64,000 bases of DNA from assembly GCA_947501355.1 (NCBI GenBank), contig CANMVA010000001.1, positions 1,945,492 through 2,009,491 of the forward strand. Reading direction: 5' to 3'. The position numbers and the translations under genes are program-made. The number at the start of each line of letters is the position of its first letter. Position 1 is the first letter of the stretch. The notes under the pieces are model-generated. The model worked only from the letters and a program-made list of their open reading frames with translations, was not told where the DNA came from and searched no databases. Positions 16,716 to 26,857 of the stretch are shown in pieces. The stretch comes from an uncultured Paracoccaceae bacterium. GTDB taxonomy: Bacteria > Pseudomonadota > Alphaproteobacteria > Rhodobacterales > Rhodobacteraceae.

Positions 16716-17354
16716 ATGAGTCGACGCGGTCTTCTTATCATCTTGTCGTCGCCGTCAGGGGCCGGAAAATCCACGTTGGCGCGTCGTTTGATGGCATGGG
16801 ATGACAGTTTGCGGTTCTCGGTTTCGGCCACGACGCGCCCGCCTCGGGACGGCGAGGTGGAGGGTGAACATTATTATTTCCGCAGCCATGATGAATTTCG
16901 CCACCTGATCGACAAAGGTGAAATGCTGGAACATGCGGAAGTGTTCGGCAACCTCTACGGCTCCCCGAAAACGCCCGTGGAAGAGGCGATCAATGCGGGG
17001 CGGGATGTGCTGTTTGATATCGACTGGCAGGGTGGGCAGCAGGTGCGCAACTCGCCGCTGGACAAGCACGTGCTGTCGATCTTCATTCTGCCGCCCTCGA
17101 TCCCGGAACTGGAACGCCGCTTGCGCGCCCGCGCGCAGGACAGTGATGAGGTAATTGCAGCACGAATGCAGAAATCGCGCGACGAGATCAGCCATTGGGC
17201 CGAGTATGATTTCGTGCTGATCAACGATGATCTGGACCAGACCGAAGAACGGCTGAAAACCATCATCATGTCCGAACGGATGCGCCGCACCCAGCAGCCT
17301 GATCTGGCGGATGCGGTGCGCACGCTCAACGCTGAATTCGAGGACCGCCAATGA
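16716..17354 (+). CDS. gmk: Guanylate kinase
   Basis: The 212-residue enzyme phosphorylates GMP to GDP with ATP. The P-loop is [10 protein letters not shown], the GMP-binding part includes [12 protein letters not shown], and IDWQGGQQV and the lid region follow. The ATG is preferred over an in-frame GTG seven codons earlier that overlaps the yicC stop. It overlaps the next gene by 4 bases, so yicC, gmk and the two following genes are probably one transcript. Confidence 0.95.
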   Translation: MSRRGLLIILSSPSGAGKSTLARRLMAWDDSLRFSVSATTRPPRDGEVEGEHYYFRSHDEFRHLIDKGEMLEHAEVFGNLYGSPKTPVEEAINAGRDVLFDIDWQGGQQVRNSPLDKHVLSIFILPPSIPELERRLRARAQDSDEVIAARMQKSRDEISHWAEYDFVLINDDLDQTEERLKTIIMSERMRRTQQPDLADAVRTLNAEFEDRQ

Positions 17355-17878
17355 CGCTTTACACGCTGGACGATCACGCGCCTGTTCTGCCCGAGGACGG
17401 GGATTTCTGGGTGGCCTCGGATGCAAATGTCATCGGCAAGGTGGTTCTTGGATCCGGCAGCTCGATCTGGTTCGGCGCGACGTTGCGCGGGGACAATGAG
17501 GCGATTGTCGTGGGCGAGGGCTCCAATGTGCAGGAAAACAGCGTCCTGCACACGGATATGGGCTTTCCGCTGAGCATCGGGCGTGATTGCACGATTGGCC
17601 ATAAGGCGATGCTGCATGGCTGCACGATTGGCGATCAAAGCCTGATCGGCATGGGTGCTACGGTTCTGAATGGTGCGAAGATCGGCAAGAATTGCCTGAT
17701 CGGGGCAGGGGCGCTGATCACGGAAGGCAAGGAAATCCCGGACGGGTCGCTCGTGATGGGCGTGCCGGGCAAGGTGGTGCGAGAGCTGGATGACAAGGCA
17801 ATTGCGGGGCTGAAAGCCTCAGCACTGGGATATCAGGCCAACATGCGCCGCTTTCGCGACGGGTTGAGCGCGATATGA
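17351..17878 (+). CDS. Gamma-class carbonic anhydrase family protein
   Basis: The 175-residue protein has left-handed beta-helix hexapeptide repeats. The zinc histidines appear in [17 protein letters not shown] and surrounding turns (about residues 64-90). The end [11 protein letters not shown] is typical of the YrdA/PaaY group. It may hydrate CO2 or act as an uncharacterised acyltransferase-like member. It overlaps both neighbours by 4 bases, so is translationally coupled to gmk and the PLP enzyme. Confidence 0.85.
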   Translation: MTLYTLDDHAPVLPEDGDFWVASDANVIGKVVLGSGSSIWFGATLRGDNEAIVVGEGSNVQENSVLHTDMGFPLSIGRDCTIGHKAMLHGCTIGDQSLIGMGATVLNGAKIGKNCLIGAGALITEGKEIPDGSLVMGVPGKVVRELDDKAIAGLKASALGYQANMRRFRDGLSAI

Positions 17879-19047
17879 GCGATGAGTTGATCCGCCGGAC
17901 ACCGTGGCCCGAGAGTTCATCGCGGGCGGTGGTGACGCCGCTGCAGCCGTCGGTCGTCTATGCCTCCGACAGCCCCGATGCGCTGGACGATCAGTATGAG
18001 GGCCGCGCGAAAGGGTTTACCTATGCGCGCGAAGGGCATCCCAATGCCGAAGTGCTGGCGCGCAAGATTGATGCGCTGGAAGGGGCCGAGGGCGGTTTGA
18101 TTGTCGGCTCCGGTATGGCTGCGGTCACGGCGACCATGCTTGGGCTCCTGAAAGCGGGCGATCATGTGCTGGGGGGCGATCAGCTTTACGGACGCTCTTT
18201 GCGGATGATGCGCGAGGAGCTGCCCCGCTTTGGGGTTGAGACCTCGCTTGCCGACCCGACCGACGGGGCGGCGATGGCGACTGCGGTGCGGCCCAATACC
18301 AAGCTGGTGCTGGTGGAACTGGTCAGCAATCCGACGCTGCGGGTGGCCGATATCGAGGCGATTGCGGCGCTTTGCAAAGACAAGGGGCTGCTGCTGGTTG
18401 TGGACAACACCTTCACCACGCCGCGCAGCTACCGACCGTTTGAGCATGGGGCCGATGTGGTGATCCACTCGGTCACCAAGCTGCTGGCGGGGCATTCAGA
18501 TGTGACGCTGGGCTATGTGGCCGCCGCTGATCCCGCGCACCGGGAGGCGATCTACGTCACCGCTGTCACCACGGGCCTGACACCCAGCCCGTTTGATTGC
18601 TGGCTGGCCGAGCGGGGGCTTTACAGCTTCAACCTGCGCTATGACCGGGCCGAGGAAAACGCGGCGGCGCTGGCCGATCATATCGCGGGCCTGCCGGGTG
18701 TGACGCGGGTGCTTTATCCAACGCGGCCCGATCATCCCGATCACAACCGTGCAGCCCATCTGCTGGGCGCGCGCGGCGGAAATATGGTCAGCTTTGAGGT
18801 CGAAGGCGGGCGCGGGGCTGCGAACCGGCTGACCCAAGCCGCTGAGAACATCGCCTTCGCGCCGACGCTGGGGGATATCGGCACAACGCTGTCGCATCCC
18901 GCCTCCAGTTCGCACCGGGGTCTGACACCGGAGGCGCGCGCCGCCATTGGCGTCAGCGAAGGGTTCTTCCGTGTCTCGGTGGGCTGCGAGGATATCGCAC
19001 TTCTGAAGACCGAGTTCGAGGCCGCAATCCGGGCGGCGCGCGGCTAA
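17875..19047 (+). CDS. Trans-sulfuration PLP-dependent enzyme (cystathionine gamma-synthase/beta-lyase family)
   Basis: The 390-residue enzyme has the Cys/Met-metabolism fold I signatures: [46 protein letters not shown] and the PLP lysine in [13 protein letters not shown]. Near the end [10 protein letters not shown] lies in the substrate site. It would act on homoserine esters, cystathionine or methionine; the exact reaction cannot be told from sequence alone. It is coupled upstream to the carbonic anhydrase gene and lies 3 bases before phoR. Confidence 0.85.
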   Translation: MSDELIRRTPWPESSSRAVVTPLQPSVVYASDSPDALDDQYEGRAKGFTYAREGHPNAEVLARKIDALEGAEGGLIVGSGMAAVTATMLGLLKAGDHVLGGDQLYGRSLRMMREELPRFGVETSLADPTDGAAMATAVRPNTKLVLVELVSNPTLRVADIEAIAALCKDKGLLLVVDNTFTTPRSYRPFEHGADVVIHSVTKLLAGHSDVTLGYVAAADPAHREAIYVTAVTTGLTPSPFDCWLAERGLYSFNLRYDRAEENAAALADHIAGLPGVTRVLYPTRPDHPDHNRAAHLLGARGGNMVSFEVEGGRGAANRLTQAAENIAFAPTLGDIGTTLSHPASSSHRGLTPEARAAIGVSEGFFRVSVGCEDIALLKTEFEAAIRAARG

Positions 19048-19050
19048 AGC

Positions 19051-20091
19051 ATGAATAGTTCGCTGACCGAATCCCTGTTGGAAGGCATCCCGCGCCCGTT
19101 GATCCTGATCGGCGCGAATGAGCGGATCGCCCAGGCCAATGCCCAGGCCCGCACCATGTTTGGCGACGCGATCACGGGGCGGCATTTCGTGACCGTGCTG
19201 CGCCAGCCATCCCTGATCGACAGTATTGAACGGGTTCTGTTGGACCAGAAGCTGCAAAGCGCGCGGCATTTCTCAAATGAAGCAGGGCGCGAGACGATGT
19301 TTCAGGTCGATTGCGCGCCGGTGGTTGGGGGCGGTGTGCTGCTGACCTTCGATGACATCACCCATCTGCGCGAGGCCGAACAGATCCGCCGCGATTTCGT
19401 GGCCAATGTCAGTCACGAGCTGCGCACGCCCCTGACCGCTTTGCTGGGCTTTATCGAAACGCTCCAAGGTCCGGCCAAAAACGATGCCGCCGCGCAGGAG
19501 CGCTTTCTGGGCATCATGGCGCGGGAGGCGGCCCGGATGAACCGGCTGGTGCAGGACCTGCTGTCGCTGAGCCGGGTCGAGACCGAAGAGCGGATGCGCC
19601 CGACGCAGGACGTCGATATCTACAACACGGTCAGCATGACGCTGAACGCATTGACGCCGATGGCCGAGACCGCCGGTGTGGCCTTTGAGATGCGCGGCGC
19701 AGCAGGGCCGATCATGGTGCAAGGCGACGGCGATCAATTGCGCCAGGTCTTCACCAATCTGATCGAGAACGGGATCAAATATGGCGCCAAAGGCGGTGAG
19801 GTCGCCGTTGAGTTTGCCTTGAGCGATCGCGATGCCCGTTTGCGCAGTCCCAGCGTCGCGATCAGCGTCATCGACAAGGGTGAAGGCTTCGATCCGATCC
19901 ATATTCCGCGACTCACCGAGCGGTTTTACCGGGTGGATTCGCACCGCTCGCGCGAAATGGGGGGCACAGGGCTCGGTCTGGCCATCGTCAAGCATATGGT
20001 GAACCGTCACAGAGGCCGCATCCGCGTGGAAAGTGCCGTGGGCAAGGGGGCCACTTTTACGGTGGTTTTGCCCCTAAAAGCGGACGGCTAA
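19051..20091 (+). CDS. phoR: Phosphate-regulon sensor histidine kinase PhoR (soluble form)
   Basis: The 346-residue kinase has a PAS-like N-terminal domain (about 8-105), a dimerisation helix with the phosphorylated histidine in NVSHELRTPLTALLG, and an ATPase domain with N-box NLIENGIKYG, G1 DKGEGFDP and G2 GGTGLGLAIVKH. I see no transmembrane segment, unlike the Escherichia coli protein, so it should be cytosolic or attached through PstSCAB-PhoU. It lies before the Pho box, while phoB is the last gene of the pst operon. Confidence 0.88.
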   Translation: MNSSLTESLLEGIPRPLILIGANERIAQANAQARTMFGDAITGRHFVTVLRQPSLIDSIERVLLDQKLQSARHFSNEAGRETMFQVDCAPVVGGGVLLTFDDITHLREAEQIRRDFVANVSHELRTPLTALLGFIETLQGPAKNDAAAQERFLGIMAREAARMNRLVQDLLSLSRVETEERMRPTQDVDIYNTVSMTLNALTPMAETAGVAFEMRGAAGPIMVQGDGDQLRQVFTNLIENGIKYGAKGGEVAVEFALSDRDARLRSPSVAISVIDKGEGFDPIHIPRLTERFYRVDSHRSREMGGTGLGLAIVKHMVNRHRGRIRVESAVGKGATFTVVLPLKADG

Positions 20092-20140
20092 AGCCTTTTT
20101 CGCAAGGGGGAAACAGCCGCCCCCGACAGCGCCCAGAGGG

Positions 20141-20169
20141 CTGTCATAAAACTGTTACGCTTCTGTCAC
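20141..20169 (+). promoter_or_regulatory. Pho box upstream of pstS
   Basis: Three direct 7-base units with 4-base spacers are seen: CTGTCAT, CTGTTAC and CTGTCAC. The first two make CTGTCATAAAACTGTTAC, one base from the PhoB consensus. A third half site extends it. The box lies 79 bases before the pstS start and would put pstSCAB-phoU-phoB under PhoB control at low phosphate. Confidence 0.88.
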
Positions 20170-20247
20170 AAAAGCATTGCACCGACCCCATAGGCAGCCC
20201 ACGAGGCCGCCGTTCTGGGCGGTCACAGACATTACAGGAGTTCACTC

Positions 20248-21288
20248 ATGTCTTTTGCGAAACTGTCCGTATCTGCTCTGGCAATCGCGACCATTTCCGC
20301 AACCGCTTCTTATGCACGTGACAATGTGCAGGTTGCCGGTTCCTCCACCGTTCTGCCTTACGCGGCCATCGTGGCCGAAGCCTTTGGCGAAAACTTCGAC
20401 TTCCCGACCCCCGTTGTTGAATCGGGCGGTTCCTCGGCTGGTCTGAAGCGTTTCTGTGAAGGCGTTGGCGCCAACACGATCGACATCGCAAACGCATCGC
20501 GTGCGATCCGCTCGGGCGAGGTTGAAGCCTGTGCAGAAGCCGGCGTCACCGACATCATCGAAGTGCGCATCGGCTATGACGGCATCGTTTTTGCCAGCCA
20601 GCTGACCGGCCCGGCCTTCACCGCATTTGAGCCTTCCGACTGGTTCAACGCGCTGGCCACTCAGGTTCTGGTAGACGGCGAAATCGTCGACAATCCGCAC
20701 CAGCAGTGGGCTGATTTCAACAGCGACCTGCCTGCGGTTGATATCGCAGCCTTCATCCCCGGCACCAAGCACGGCACCCGCGAAGTCTTTGAAGAAAAAG
20801 TTCTGCTGCAGGGCTGCGAAGACACCGGCGCCATGAAAGCCATGATGGATGGCGGCATGTCCGAAGATGACGCTGAAGGCGCTTGCATGGCTGTGCGCAC
20901 CGACGGCAAGTCCGTGGATATCGACGGTGACTACACCGAGACCCTGGCCCGCATCGACAGCAACGCAGAAGGCGTTGGCGTCTTCGGTCTGGCCTTCTAC
21001 GAGAACAACACCGACAAGCTGAAAGTGGCAACGATGTCGGGTGTGGCACCGTCCACCGAGACGATCTCGACCGGTGAATACCCCGTGTCGCGTCCGCTGT
21101 TCTTCTACATCAAGAAAGCGCATATCGGCGTGATCCCCGGCCTGAAAGAATTCGCTGAGTTCTTCGTGTCCGACGAGATCGCAGGTGGTTCCGGCCCGCT
21201 GGCCGAGTATGGACTCGTCTCCGATCCTGAGCTGGGCGACACCCAGAAGATGGTGGCTGACGAGCAGGTCATGGACGCGTCCATGTAA
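20248..21288 (+). CDS. pstS: Phosphate ABC transporter substrate-binding protein PstS
   Basis: The 346-residue periplasmic protein has a signal peptide to about residue 23 (ASYA). The phosphate-binding signatures AGSSTVLPYA, ESGGSSAGLKRFC, IANASRAIRSGE and PGTKHGTRE are present. It delivers phosphate to PstCA. It has an AGGAG ribosome site, follows the Pho box, and is separated from pstC by an 85-base gap with a hairpin. Confidence 0.94.
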   Translation: MSFAKLSVSALAIATISATASYARDNVQVAGSSTVLPYAAIVAEAFGENFDFPTPVVESGGSSAGLKRFCEGVGANTIDIANASRAIRSGEVEACAEAGVTDIIEVRIGYDGIVFASQLTGPAFTAFEPSDWFNALATQVLVDGEIVDNPHQQWADFNSDLPAVDIAAFIPGTKHGTREVFEEKVLLQGCEDTGAMKAMMDGGMSEDDAEGACMAVRTDGKSVDIDGDYTETLARIDSNAEGVGVFGLAFYENNTDKLKVATMSGVAPSTETISTGEYPVSRPLFFYIKKAHIGVIPGLKEFAEFFVSDEIAGGSGPLAEYGLVSDPELGDTQKMVADEQVMDASM

Positions 21289-21313
21289 TCAGGTGCACTG
21301 CCTCAAGCAAAAC

Positions 21314-21340
21314 AGACGGGGGCTGTGACGGCCCCTGTCT
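21314..21340 (+). terminator. Intercistronic stem-loop between pstS and pstC
   Basis: A 10-bp stem (AGACGGGGGC with GCCCCTGTCT, one wobble pair, 7-base loop) lies 25 bases after the pstS stop. A TTGT follows. It probably limits read-through and protects pstS mRNA. Confidence 0.6.
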
Positions 21341-21373
21341 TGTCTGACGACACACATCTGCGGAGCTGCCTAG

Positions 21374-22834
21374 ATGTCCGTTTTTTTTCTTTTGATCATT
21401 GTGCTTGGCCTTGGCGCGCTTGGGTTCGTGCTGGGTCGGAGCCGGGCCATGGCGTCCGCGGACGGCAATATCCGCAACCTGCATTCGCTGCCCAATTATT
21501 ACGGCTTCAACGTCGCGCTGACGACGATCATCCCGGCGCTGGGGGTGCTGGCCATCCTGTCGCTGGTCCTGCCGATCCTGATCGACAATCGCGTGTCGAC
21601 CCTGATCCCCGCCGAGAGCATTTCCGAGGACACGACCCGGTCGCTGGTCATGTCGGATGTGCGCCGCGTGGCCGACGGGCTGGATACGGCCATCGCCGCC
21701 GGTGCTATGACTGAAGACGAGGCCCAAACCATCCGCACCGAATTTACCGATGTTCGTGATCGCCTGGGTTCTGTCGGGGTGGCGCTTGGCTCCAACGTGG
21801 AGCCGTTCGTGTTGCGCGCCGCGCAAAGTTACCGCGCGCAGGCCGCCACAGCGCAGCTTTGGACAACCTTTCTGGTGATCGGCATCGCTGTGGCTGGCTT
21901 TGCCGTTTCTTTCCTACGCACAAACCGAGACTACCGTGCCCGCAACGTTGTTGAGAACGGTGTGCTGGTTTTGCTCATGGCAGCCGCCTCCATCGCGATC
22001 CTGACGACGCTGGGCATCGTGCTGTCGATGCTTTTCGAGACCCGAAACTTCTTTCAGGATTACCGATGGACGGACTTTTTCTTCGGCACCACATGGTCGC
22101 CGAACTTTCGCGGCGACTCCGAGCTGGGGATTATCCCGCTGCTCTGGGGCACGCTTTATATCAGCTTTATCGCCTTGCTGGTTGCTGTGCCCATCGGCCT
22201 TTTCGCGGCGATCTATCTGAGCGAGTATGCGACCCACCGGTTCCGCAGCTATGCCAAACCCGCCATCGAGATCCTCGCCGGTATTCCCACCATCGTTTAT
22301 GGCCTTTTCGCGCTGATCACGGTTGGCCCGTTCCTGCGGGACTACTTCGCTGAGCCTACAGGATTGGGCGAAAGCGCCTCATCCGTAATGACGGCGGGTC
22401 TGGTGATGGGCATCATGCTGATCCCCTTCGTCTCGTCGCTGTCTGACGACATCATCAACGCCGTGCCGCAAGCGATGCGCGACGGCTCCCTTGGCATCGG
22501 GGCCACCCATTCGGAAACGATCCGCCAGGTCGTGCTGCCCGCCGCCCTGCCGGGCATCGTTGGTGCGATCCTGCTGGCCGCCTCGCGCGCCATCGGTGAG
22601 ACGATGATCGTGGTGCTGGGGGCAGGGGCCGCGGCCCGATTAGACCTCAATCCATTCGAAGCGATGACGACCGTGACGGTGAAGATTGTCAGTCAGCTGA
22701 CCGGCGACACCGACTTCTCCTCGCCTGAAACGCTGGTGGCCTTTGCCCTTGGCCTGACGCTGTTCGTCATCACGCTGGGGCTCAATGTCTTCGCCCTTTA
22801 TATCGTGCGCAAATACCGGGAGCAGTACGAATGA
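21374..22834 (+). CDS. pstC: Phosphate ABC transporter permease PstC
   Basis: The 486-residue membrane protein has a C-terminal MetI-like permease domain (about 275-480) with ATHRFRSYAKPAIEILAGIP, LGIGATHSETIRQVVLPAALPG and AIGETMIVVLGAG. It is much longer than the roughly 320-residue Escherichia coli form: an N-terminal 200 residues add two membrane segments and a soluble loop. This large form, paired with a large PstA, is common in alphaproteobacteria. It overlaps pstA by 4 bases. Confidence 0.92.
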   Translation: MSVFFLLIIVLGLGALGFVLGRSRAMASADGNIRNLHSLPNYYGFNVALTTIIPALGVLAILSLVLPILIDNRVSTLIPAESISEDTTRSLVMSDVRRVADGLDTAIAAGAMTEDEAQTIRTEFTDVRDRLGSVGVALGSNVEPFVLRAAQSYRAQAATAQLWTTFLVIGIAVAGFAVSFLRTNRDYRARNVVENGVLVLLMAAASIAILTTLGIVLSMLFETRNFFQDYRWTDFFFGTTWSPNFRGDSELGIIPLLWGTLYISFIALLVAVPIGLFAAIYLSEYATHRFRSYAKPAIEILAGIPTIVYGLFALITVGPFLRDYFAEPTGLGESASSVMTAGLVMGIMLIPFVSSLSDDIINAVPQAMRDGSLGIGATHSETIRQVVLPAALPGIVGAILLAASRAIGETMIVVLGAGAAARLDLNPFEAMTTVTVKIVSQLTGDTDFSSPETLVAFALGLTLFVITLGLNVFALYIVRKYREQYE

Positions 22835-24180
22835 CCGATCTGTCCGCTGGCGGCGTTCCCGCCGCCCGTCCCAAGTCGTCTTTGCTGACCGAGGACGCCC
22901 GCACCAAGAAACGCAACGCAGCCGAACGGCGCTTCAAGAATTACGGACTGACGGCCGTGCTTCTGGGTGTGGCCGCGCTGATCATGTTGCTGATCTCGAT
23001 CCTCGGGAACGGTCTGAGCGCCTTTCAGCAAACCTATGTGACGCTGCAGGTCGAGCTGCCGGCCGAGACGCTGGATAAGGAAGGCAACCGCAACCGCGAT
23101 GAAATGGCGAAAGTGTCGACCTTTGGCTACTCGCCGCTGATCGGTGCTGCAATGGAACGCGCGGTTGCGGAGGCCGGGATCGAGACCGAATTGGCCGCAG
23201 ACGAGCAGGGCGACATCATCTCGCGCGAAGCGGCTGCCCAATTGCGCAACTTCGTGCTGGCCAATCCGGAAGTGGTCGGAGAGACCATCGAGTTCGAGTT
23301 CCTCGCCAATGGCCGGATCGACGGCTACCTGAAGGACCGGGTCAACCGCGAGAGCGCAGCGCTCGACAAGAACGTCTCGCCCGCGCAGTTGGACCTGACA
23401 GACGCGCTGCAAGAAGAAGGCATTCTTGAGAAGCGCTTCAACTGGGCGTTCCTGACAATGCCTGATGCGTCCGGTCAACGACCCGAAGCCGCCGGTCTGG
23501 GCGTGGCGATCATGGGTTCGCTTTACATGATGCTGATTGTGCTGGGGCTGGCCTTGCCCATCGGTGTGGCCGCCTCGATCTATCTGGAGGAATTCGCCCC
23601 GAAGAACCGGATCACGGATATCATCGAGGTGAATATCTCGAACCTCGCCGCGGTGCCGTCGATTGTGTTCGGTATTCTGGGTCTGGCGATCTTCATCAAC
23701 TTTGCAGGCCTGCCGCAATCCGCGCCCATCGTCGGTGGCCTGGTGCTGACACTGATGACGTTGCCCACGATCATCATCGCCACGCGGGCCTCGCTGAAAT
23801 CAGTGCCGCCCTCCATTCGGGATGCGGCTCTGGGTGTCGGGGCTTCCAAGATGCAGAGCGTCTTTCACCACGTGCTGCCCCTGGCGGCACCGGGCATTCT
23901 GACCGGCACGATCATCGGTCTTGCACAAGCGCTGGGAGAGACCGCGCCGCTACTGCTGATCGGCATGGTGGCCTTCGTGCGCGAGTACCCGTCCGGCCCG
24001 CCGGAAGGCTTTTTCGACCCTGCTTCGGCCCTGCCGGTGCAGATTTACAACTGGACCCAGCGCTCGGACCCTGCCTTTGTGGAACGCGCCTCCGGGGCCA
24101 TCATCGTGCTGCTGATCTTCCTTGTCAGCATGAACGCACTGGCAATTTTCCTGCGTCGCCGCTTTGAGCGTCGCTGGTAA
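22831..24180 (+). CDS. pstA: Phosphate ABC transporter permease PstA
   Basis: The 449-residue membrane protein begins with about 40 hydrophilic residues, one membrane helix (LIMLLISILGNGL) and a periplasmic insert of about 150 residues. The PstA permease domain follows (GVAASIYLEEFAPKN, LGVGASKMQSVFHHVLPLAAPG, AQALGETAPLLLIGM). The insert is what makes it longer than the usual 290. It pairs with PstC in the phosphate channel. Confidence 0.92.
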   Translation: MTDLSAGGVPAARPKSSLLTEDARTKKRNAAERRFKNYGLTAVLLGVAALIMLLISILGNGLSAFQQTYVTLQVELPAETLDKEGNRNRDEMAKVSTFGYSPLIGAAMERAVAEAGIETELAADEQGDIISREAAAQLRNFVLANPEVVGETIEFEFLANGRIDGYLKDRVNRESAALDKNVSPAQLDLTDALQEEGILEKRFNWAFLTMPDASGQRPEAAGLGVAIMGSLYMMLIVLGLALPIGVAASIYLEEFAPKNRITDIIEVNISNLAAVPSIVFGILGLAIFINFAGLPQSAPIVGGLVLTLMTLPTIIIATRASLKSVPPSIRDAALGVGASKMQSVFHHVLPLAAPGILTGTIIGLAQALGETAPLLLIGMVAFVREYPSGPPEGFFDPASALPVQIYNWTQRSDPAFVERASGAIIVLLIFLVSMNALAIFLRRRFERRW

Positions 24181-24192
24181 GGGGGACGAAAT

Positions 24193-24990
24193 ATGGACGA
24201 CCTAAGAATAGTGGAGAGAGACGTGGACGCCAAAGAGACGAAAATCTCGGCCAAGAATGTGCAGGTCTATTATGGCGACAACCACGCCATCAAAGACGTG
24301 AATGTCGAGATTGCAGACAAGACCGTGACCGCGTTCATCGGCCCGTCGGGCTGCGGCAAGTCCACGTTCCTGCGCTGCATCAACCGGATGAATGACACGA
24401 TTGATGTCTGCCGCGTTGAAGGCGATATCGCCATTGATGGCGAGGATATCTATGATCGCAAGGTCGACCCGGTGCAGCTGCGCGCCAAGGTTGGGATGGT
24501 GTTCCAGAAACCAAACCCGTTCCCCAAGTCGATCTATGACAATATCGCCTATGGCCCGCGTATCCACGGTCTGGCCAAGAACAAGGCCGATCTGGACGTC
24601 ATCGTCGAGAGATCCCTGCGCCGCGGCGCGATCTGGGACGAGGTCAAGGACCGCCTGCATGCGCCGGGCACCGGACTGTCGGGCGGTCAGCAGCAGCGCC
24701 TGTGCATCGCACGTGCTGTCGCTACCGAGCCCGAGGTATTGCTGATGGACGAGCCTTGCTCCGCGCTTGACCCCATCGCAACCGCACAGGTCGAAGAGCT
24801 GATCGACGAGCTGCGCCAGAGTTATTCGGTCGTCATCGTGACCCACTCGATGCAGCAGGCCGCGCGCGTCAGCCAGAAGACGGCGTTTTTCCACCTCGGA
24901 TATCTCGTCGAATATGGAGAAACCGGAACGATCTTCACAAACCCCGAAGATCCCCGGACCGAAAGCTATATCACAGGGCGGATCGGATAA
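24193..24990 (+). CDS. pstB: Phosphate ABC transporter ATP-binding protein PstB
   Basis: The 265-residue ATPase has Walker [10 protein letters not shown], the PstB-specific [29 protein letters not shown], signature LSGGQQQRL and Walker [13 protein letters not shown]. It powers PstSCA and takes part in signalling to PhoR through PhoU. The stop is immediately followed by the phoU start. Confidence 0.96.
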   Translation: MDDLRIVERDVDAKETKISAKNVQVYYGDNHAIKDVNVEIADKTVTAFIGPSGCGKSTFLRCINRMNDTIDVCRVEGDIAIDGEDIYDRKVDPVQLRAKVGMVFQKPNPFPKSIYDNIAYGPRIHGLAKNKADLDVIVERSLRRGAIWDEVKDRLHAPGTGLSGGQQQRLCIARAVATEPEVLLMDEPCSALDPIATAQVEELIDELRQSYSVVIVTHSMQQAARVSQKTAFFHLGYLVEYGETGTIFTNPEDPRTESYITGRIG

Positions 24991-25710
24991 ATGAATACGG
25001 ACGAACAACACATCGCGTCGGCCTATGACCGTGATCTGGAGGCCATCCAGGCGCTGATCATGAAAATGGGCGGGCTTGTGGAGGCCGCAATCATCCAAAG
25101 CGCGAAGTCGCTGGAAGAACGCGACGTGGATCTGGCCGAAAAGGTGCGCATCGCGGACCGCGCCATCGACGATCTGGAAGAGCGGATCAATGATGAGGCG
25201 GCACGCGTCATTGCCTTGCGCGCGCCGACGGCAGGCGATCTGCGCACCGTGCTGACGGTGATGAAGATCAGCGCCAATCTGGAGCGGGTCGGCGACTACT
25301 CCAAGAACATGGCCAAGCGCACCGGTGTTCTGGTGCAGATGGCGCCGGTCAACGGCTCTCCGGCGGCGATCCGGCGGATGGCGAAAGAGGTTGAGGTGAT
25401 GCTCAAAGACGCGCTGGATGCCTATATCCAACGCGATGCCGAGCTGGCCGAGGACGTCATCAATCGCGATATCGACGTGGACCAGATGTATAACGCGCTG
25501 TTCCGGGAATTTCTGACCTTCATGATGGAAGATCCGCGCAACATCACGGCCTGCATGCATCTGCATTTCATCGCCAAGAATATCGAACGGATGGGCGATC
25601 ATGTGACCAACATCGCCGAGCAGGTGATTTATCTGGTCACAGGCGAGCGTCCAGACGAAACACGTGCTAAGAAAGACCGGACATCCGTTGATGTGATCGA
25701 GGAGGCGTAA
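24991..25710 (+). CDS. phoU: Phosphate signalling protein PhoU
   Basis: The 239-residue all-helical protein has two PhoU repeats; the second-repeat signatures RVGDYSKNMAKR and RMGDHVTNIAEQVIYLV are clear metal-binding ExxxD-type helices. It couples PstSCAB status to PhoR. It starts one base after pstB and its last codons contain the GAGGAGG ribosome site of phoB. Confidence 0.95.
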   Translation: MNTDEQHIASAYDRDLEAIQALIMKMGGLVEAAIIQSAKSLEERDVDLAEKVRIADRAIDDLEERINDEAARVIALRAPTAGDLRTVLTVMKISANLERVGDYSKNMAKRTGVLVQMAPVNGSPAAIRRMAKEVEVMLKDALDAYIQRDAELAEDVINRDIDVDQMYNALFREFLTFMMEDPRNITACMHLHFIAKNIERMGDHVTNIAEQVIYLVTGERPDETRAKKDRTSVDVIEEA

Positions 25711-25713
25711 CCC

Positions 25714-26403
25714 ATGCCCGGGGATCAACCCACTGTTTTGCTTGTCGAGGATGAGCCTGCGCAGCGGGAAGTGCTGGCCTATAATCTGGAGGCCGAGGGC
25801 TTTCGCGTGGCGCGTGCAGAAAACGGCGAGGAAGGCTTGCTTCTGGTCGATGAAGAAGCGCCGGACGTGATCGTGCTGGACTGGATGTTGCCTTCTGTGT
25901 CAGGCATCGAAGTCTGCCGGCGCTTGAAAATGCGCTCTGACACGCGCGGCATTCCGGTCATCATGCTGTCCGCCCGATCAGAGGAAGTGGACCGCGTGCG
26001 CGGCCTTGAGACCGGGGCGGATGACTATGTGGTCAAGCCCTATTCCGTCGTCGAGCTGATGGCGCGTGTGCGCACGCAGCTGCGCCGCACACGGCCTGCG
26101 GCCATTGGCGAGCGGTTGGAGTTTGAAGACATCGTTCTGGATTCTGAGACCCACCGCGTCACCCGCAATGGCGATGCGCTCAAGCTCGGCCCGACGGAGT
26201 TTCGGTTGCTCTCCACCTTGATGGAAAAGCCGGGTCGCGTCTGGTCACGCGATCAGCTTCTGGACCGGGTCTGGGGCCGCGATATCTATGTCGATACCCG
26301 CACCGTGGATGTCCATGTGGGCCGCCTGCGCAAGGCGCTCTGCCAGTTTGGTGGCGAGGACCCTGTGCGCACGGTGCGCGGGGCCGGGTATGCCCTGGGC
26401 TGA
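25714..26403 (+). CDS. phoB: Phosphate-regulon response regulator PhoB
   Basis: The 229-residue OmpR-family regulator has a receiver domain with phospho-acceptor Asp in VIVLDWMLPSVSG, Lys in VVKPYS and Thr/Ser switch MLSARS, and a C-terminal winged helix (RNGDALKLGPTEFRLLSTL, YVDTRTVDVHVGRLRKAL). It binds Pho boxes, including the one at 20141-20169. It is the last gene of the pst operon, 5.6 kb from its kinase phoR. Confidence 0.95.
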   Translation: MPGDQPTVLLVEDEPAQREVLAYNLEAEGFRVARAENGEEGLLLVDEEAPDVIVLDWMLPSVSGIEVCRRLKMRSDTRGIPVIMLSARSEEVDRVRGLETGADDYVVKPYSVVELMARVRTQLRRTRPAAIGERLEFEDIVLDSETHRVTRNGDALKLGPTEFRLLSTLMEKPGRVWSRDQLLDRVWGRDIYVDTRTVDVHVGRLRKALCQFGGEDPVRTVRGAGYALG

Positions 26404-26524
26404 GGCCTGCTGACCTATTTTTCGGTGTTTTGACACGATTTGCGCGATCTGTCCTCTGGTGGTTCGTTAATAATACGTTAACAATTGGATCGTTTCCGAA
26501 ACCGCTTTCAGGTATTGCGATCCC

Positions 26525-26857
26525 ATGTTTGTTAGTGAGTGGGATCGTTTGGAGGAGGAGCTTGCGCTGCTCGCCGTCGGGCAGGCCATGCCCTTGAACT
26601 GTGCCATCGGCACGGTTTGCAGGCAAAACACCCAAGCATCCGCGCAATCCCTGCTTCTTGCGGCGATCTCGGTCGCCACCCAGATCGACGCCAACACGCC
26701 CGGCCTGTCAGATGTAAATGACCACACATTACTGGCCCATTACAAAGCGGTGGCCGCCCTGACAGCGGATGTCATTGGACTGTCGGATGCGAAAGCCACC
26801 TGCGCTGATCTGGCCACGCTCTGGCAGCAAACCGGCGACCGGGTCTTTCTGGCTTAA
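26525..26857 (+). CDS. Hypothetical protein, 110 residues
   Basis: The protein starts MFVSEWDRLEEELALLAVGQ and is mainly helical with cysteines at CAIGTVC and ATCADL. No signal peptide, membrane segment or known motif is seen, and the ribosome site is weak. It follows phoB by 121 bases and is convergent with the yeiH gene: both stops are read from the same four bases TTAA. I do not recognise the family. Confidence 0.5.
   Translation: MFVSEWDRLEEELALLAVGQAMPLNCAIGTVCRQNTQASAQSLLLAAISVATQIDANTPGLSDVNDHTLLAHYKAVAALTADVIGLSDAKATCADLATLWQQTGDRVFLA

Noticed and set aside
24202-25728. Minus-strand frame of about 500 codons opposite pstB-phoU
   Set aside because: Codon-bias shadow of two highly conserved genes.
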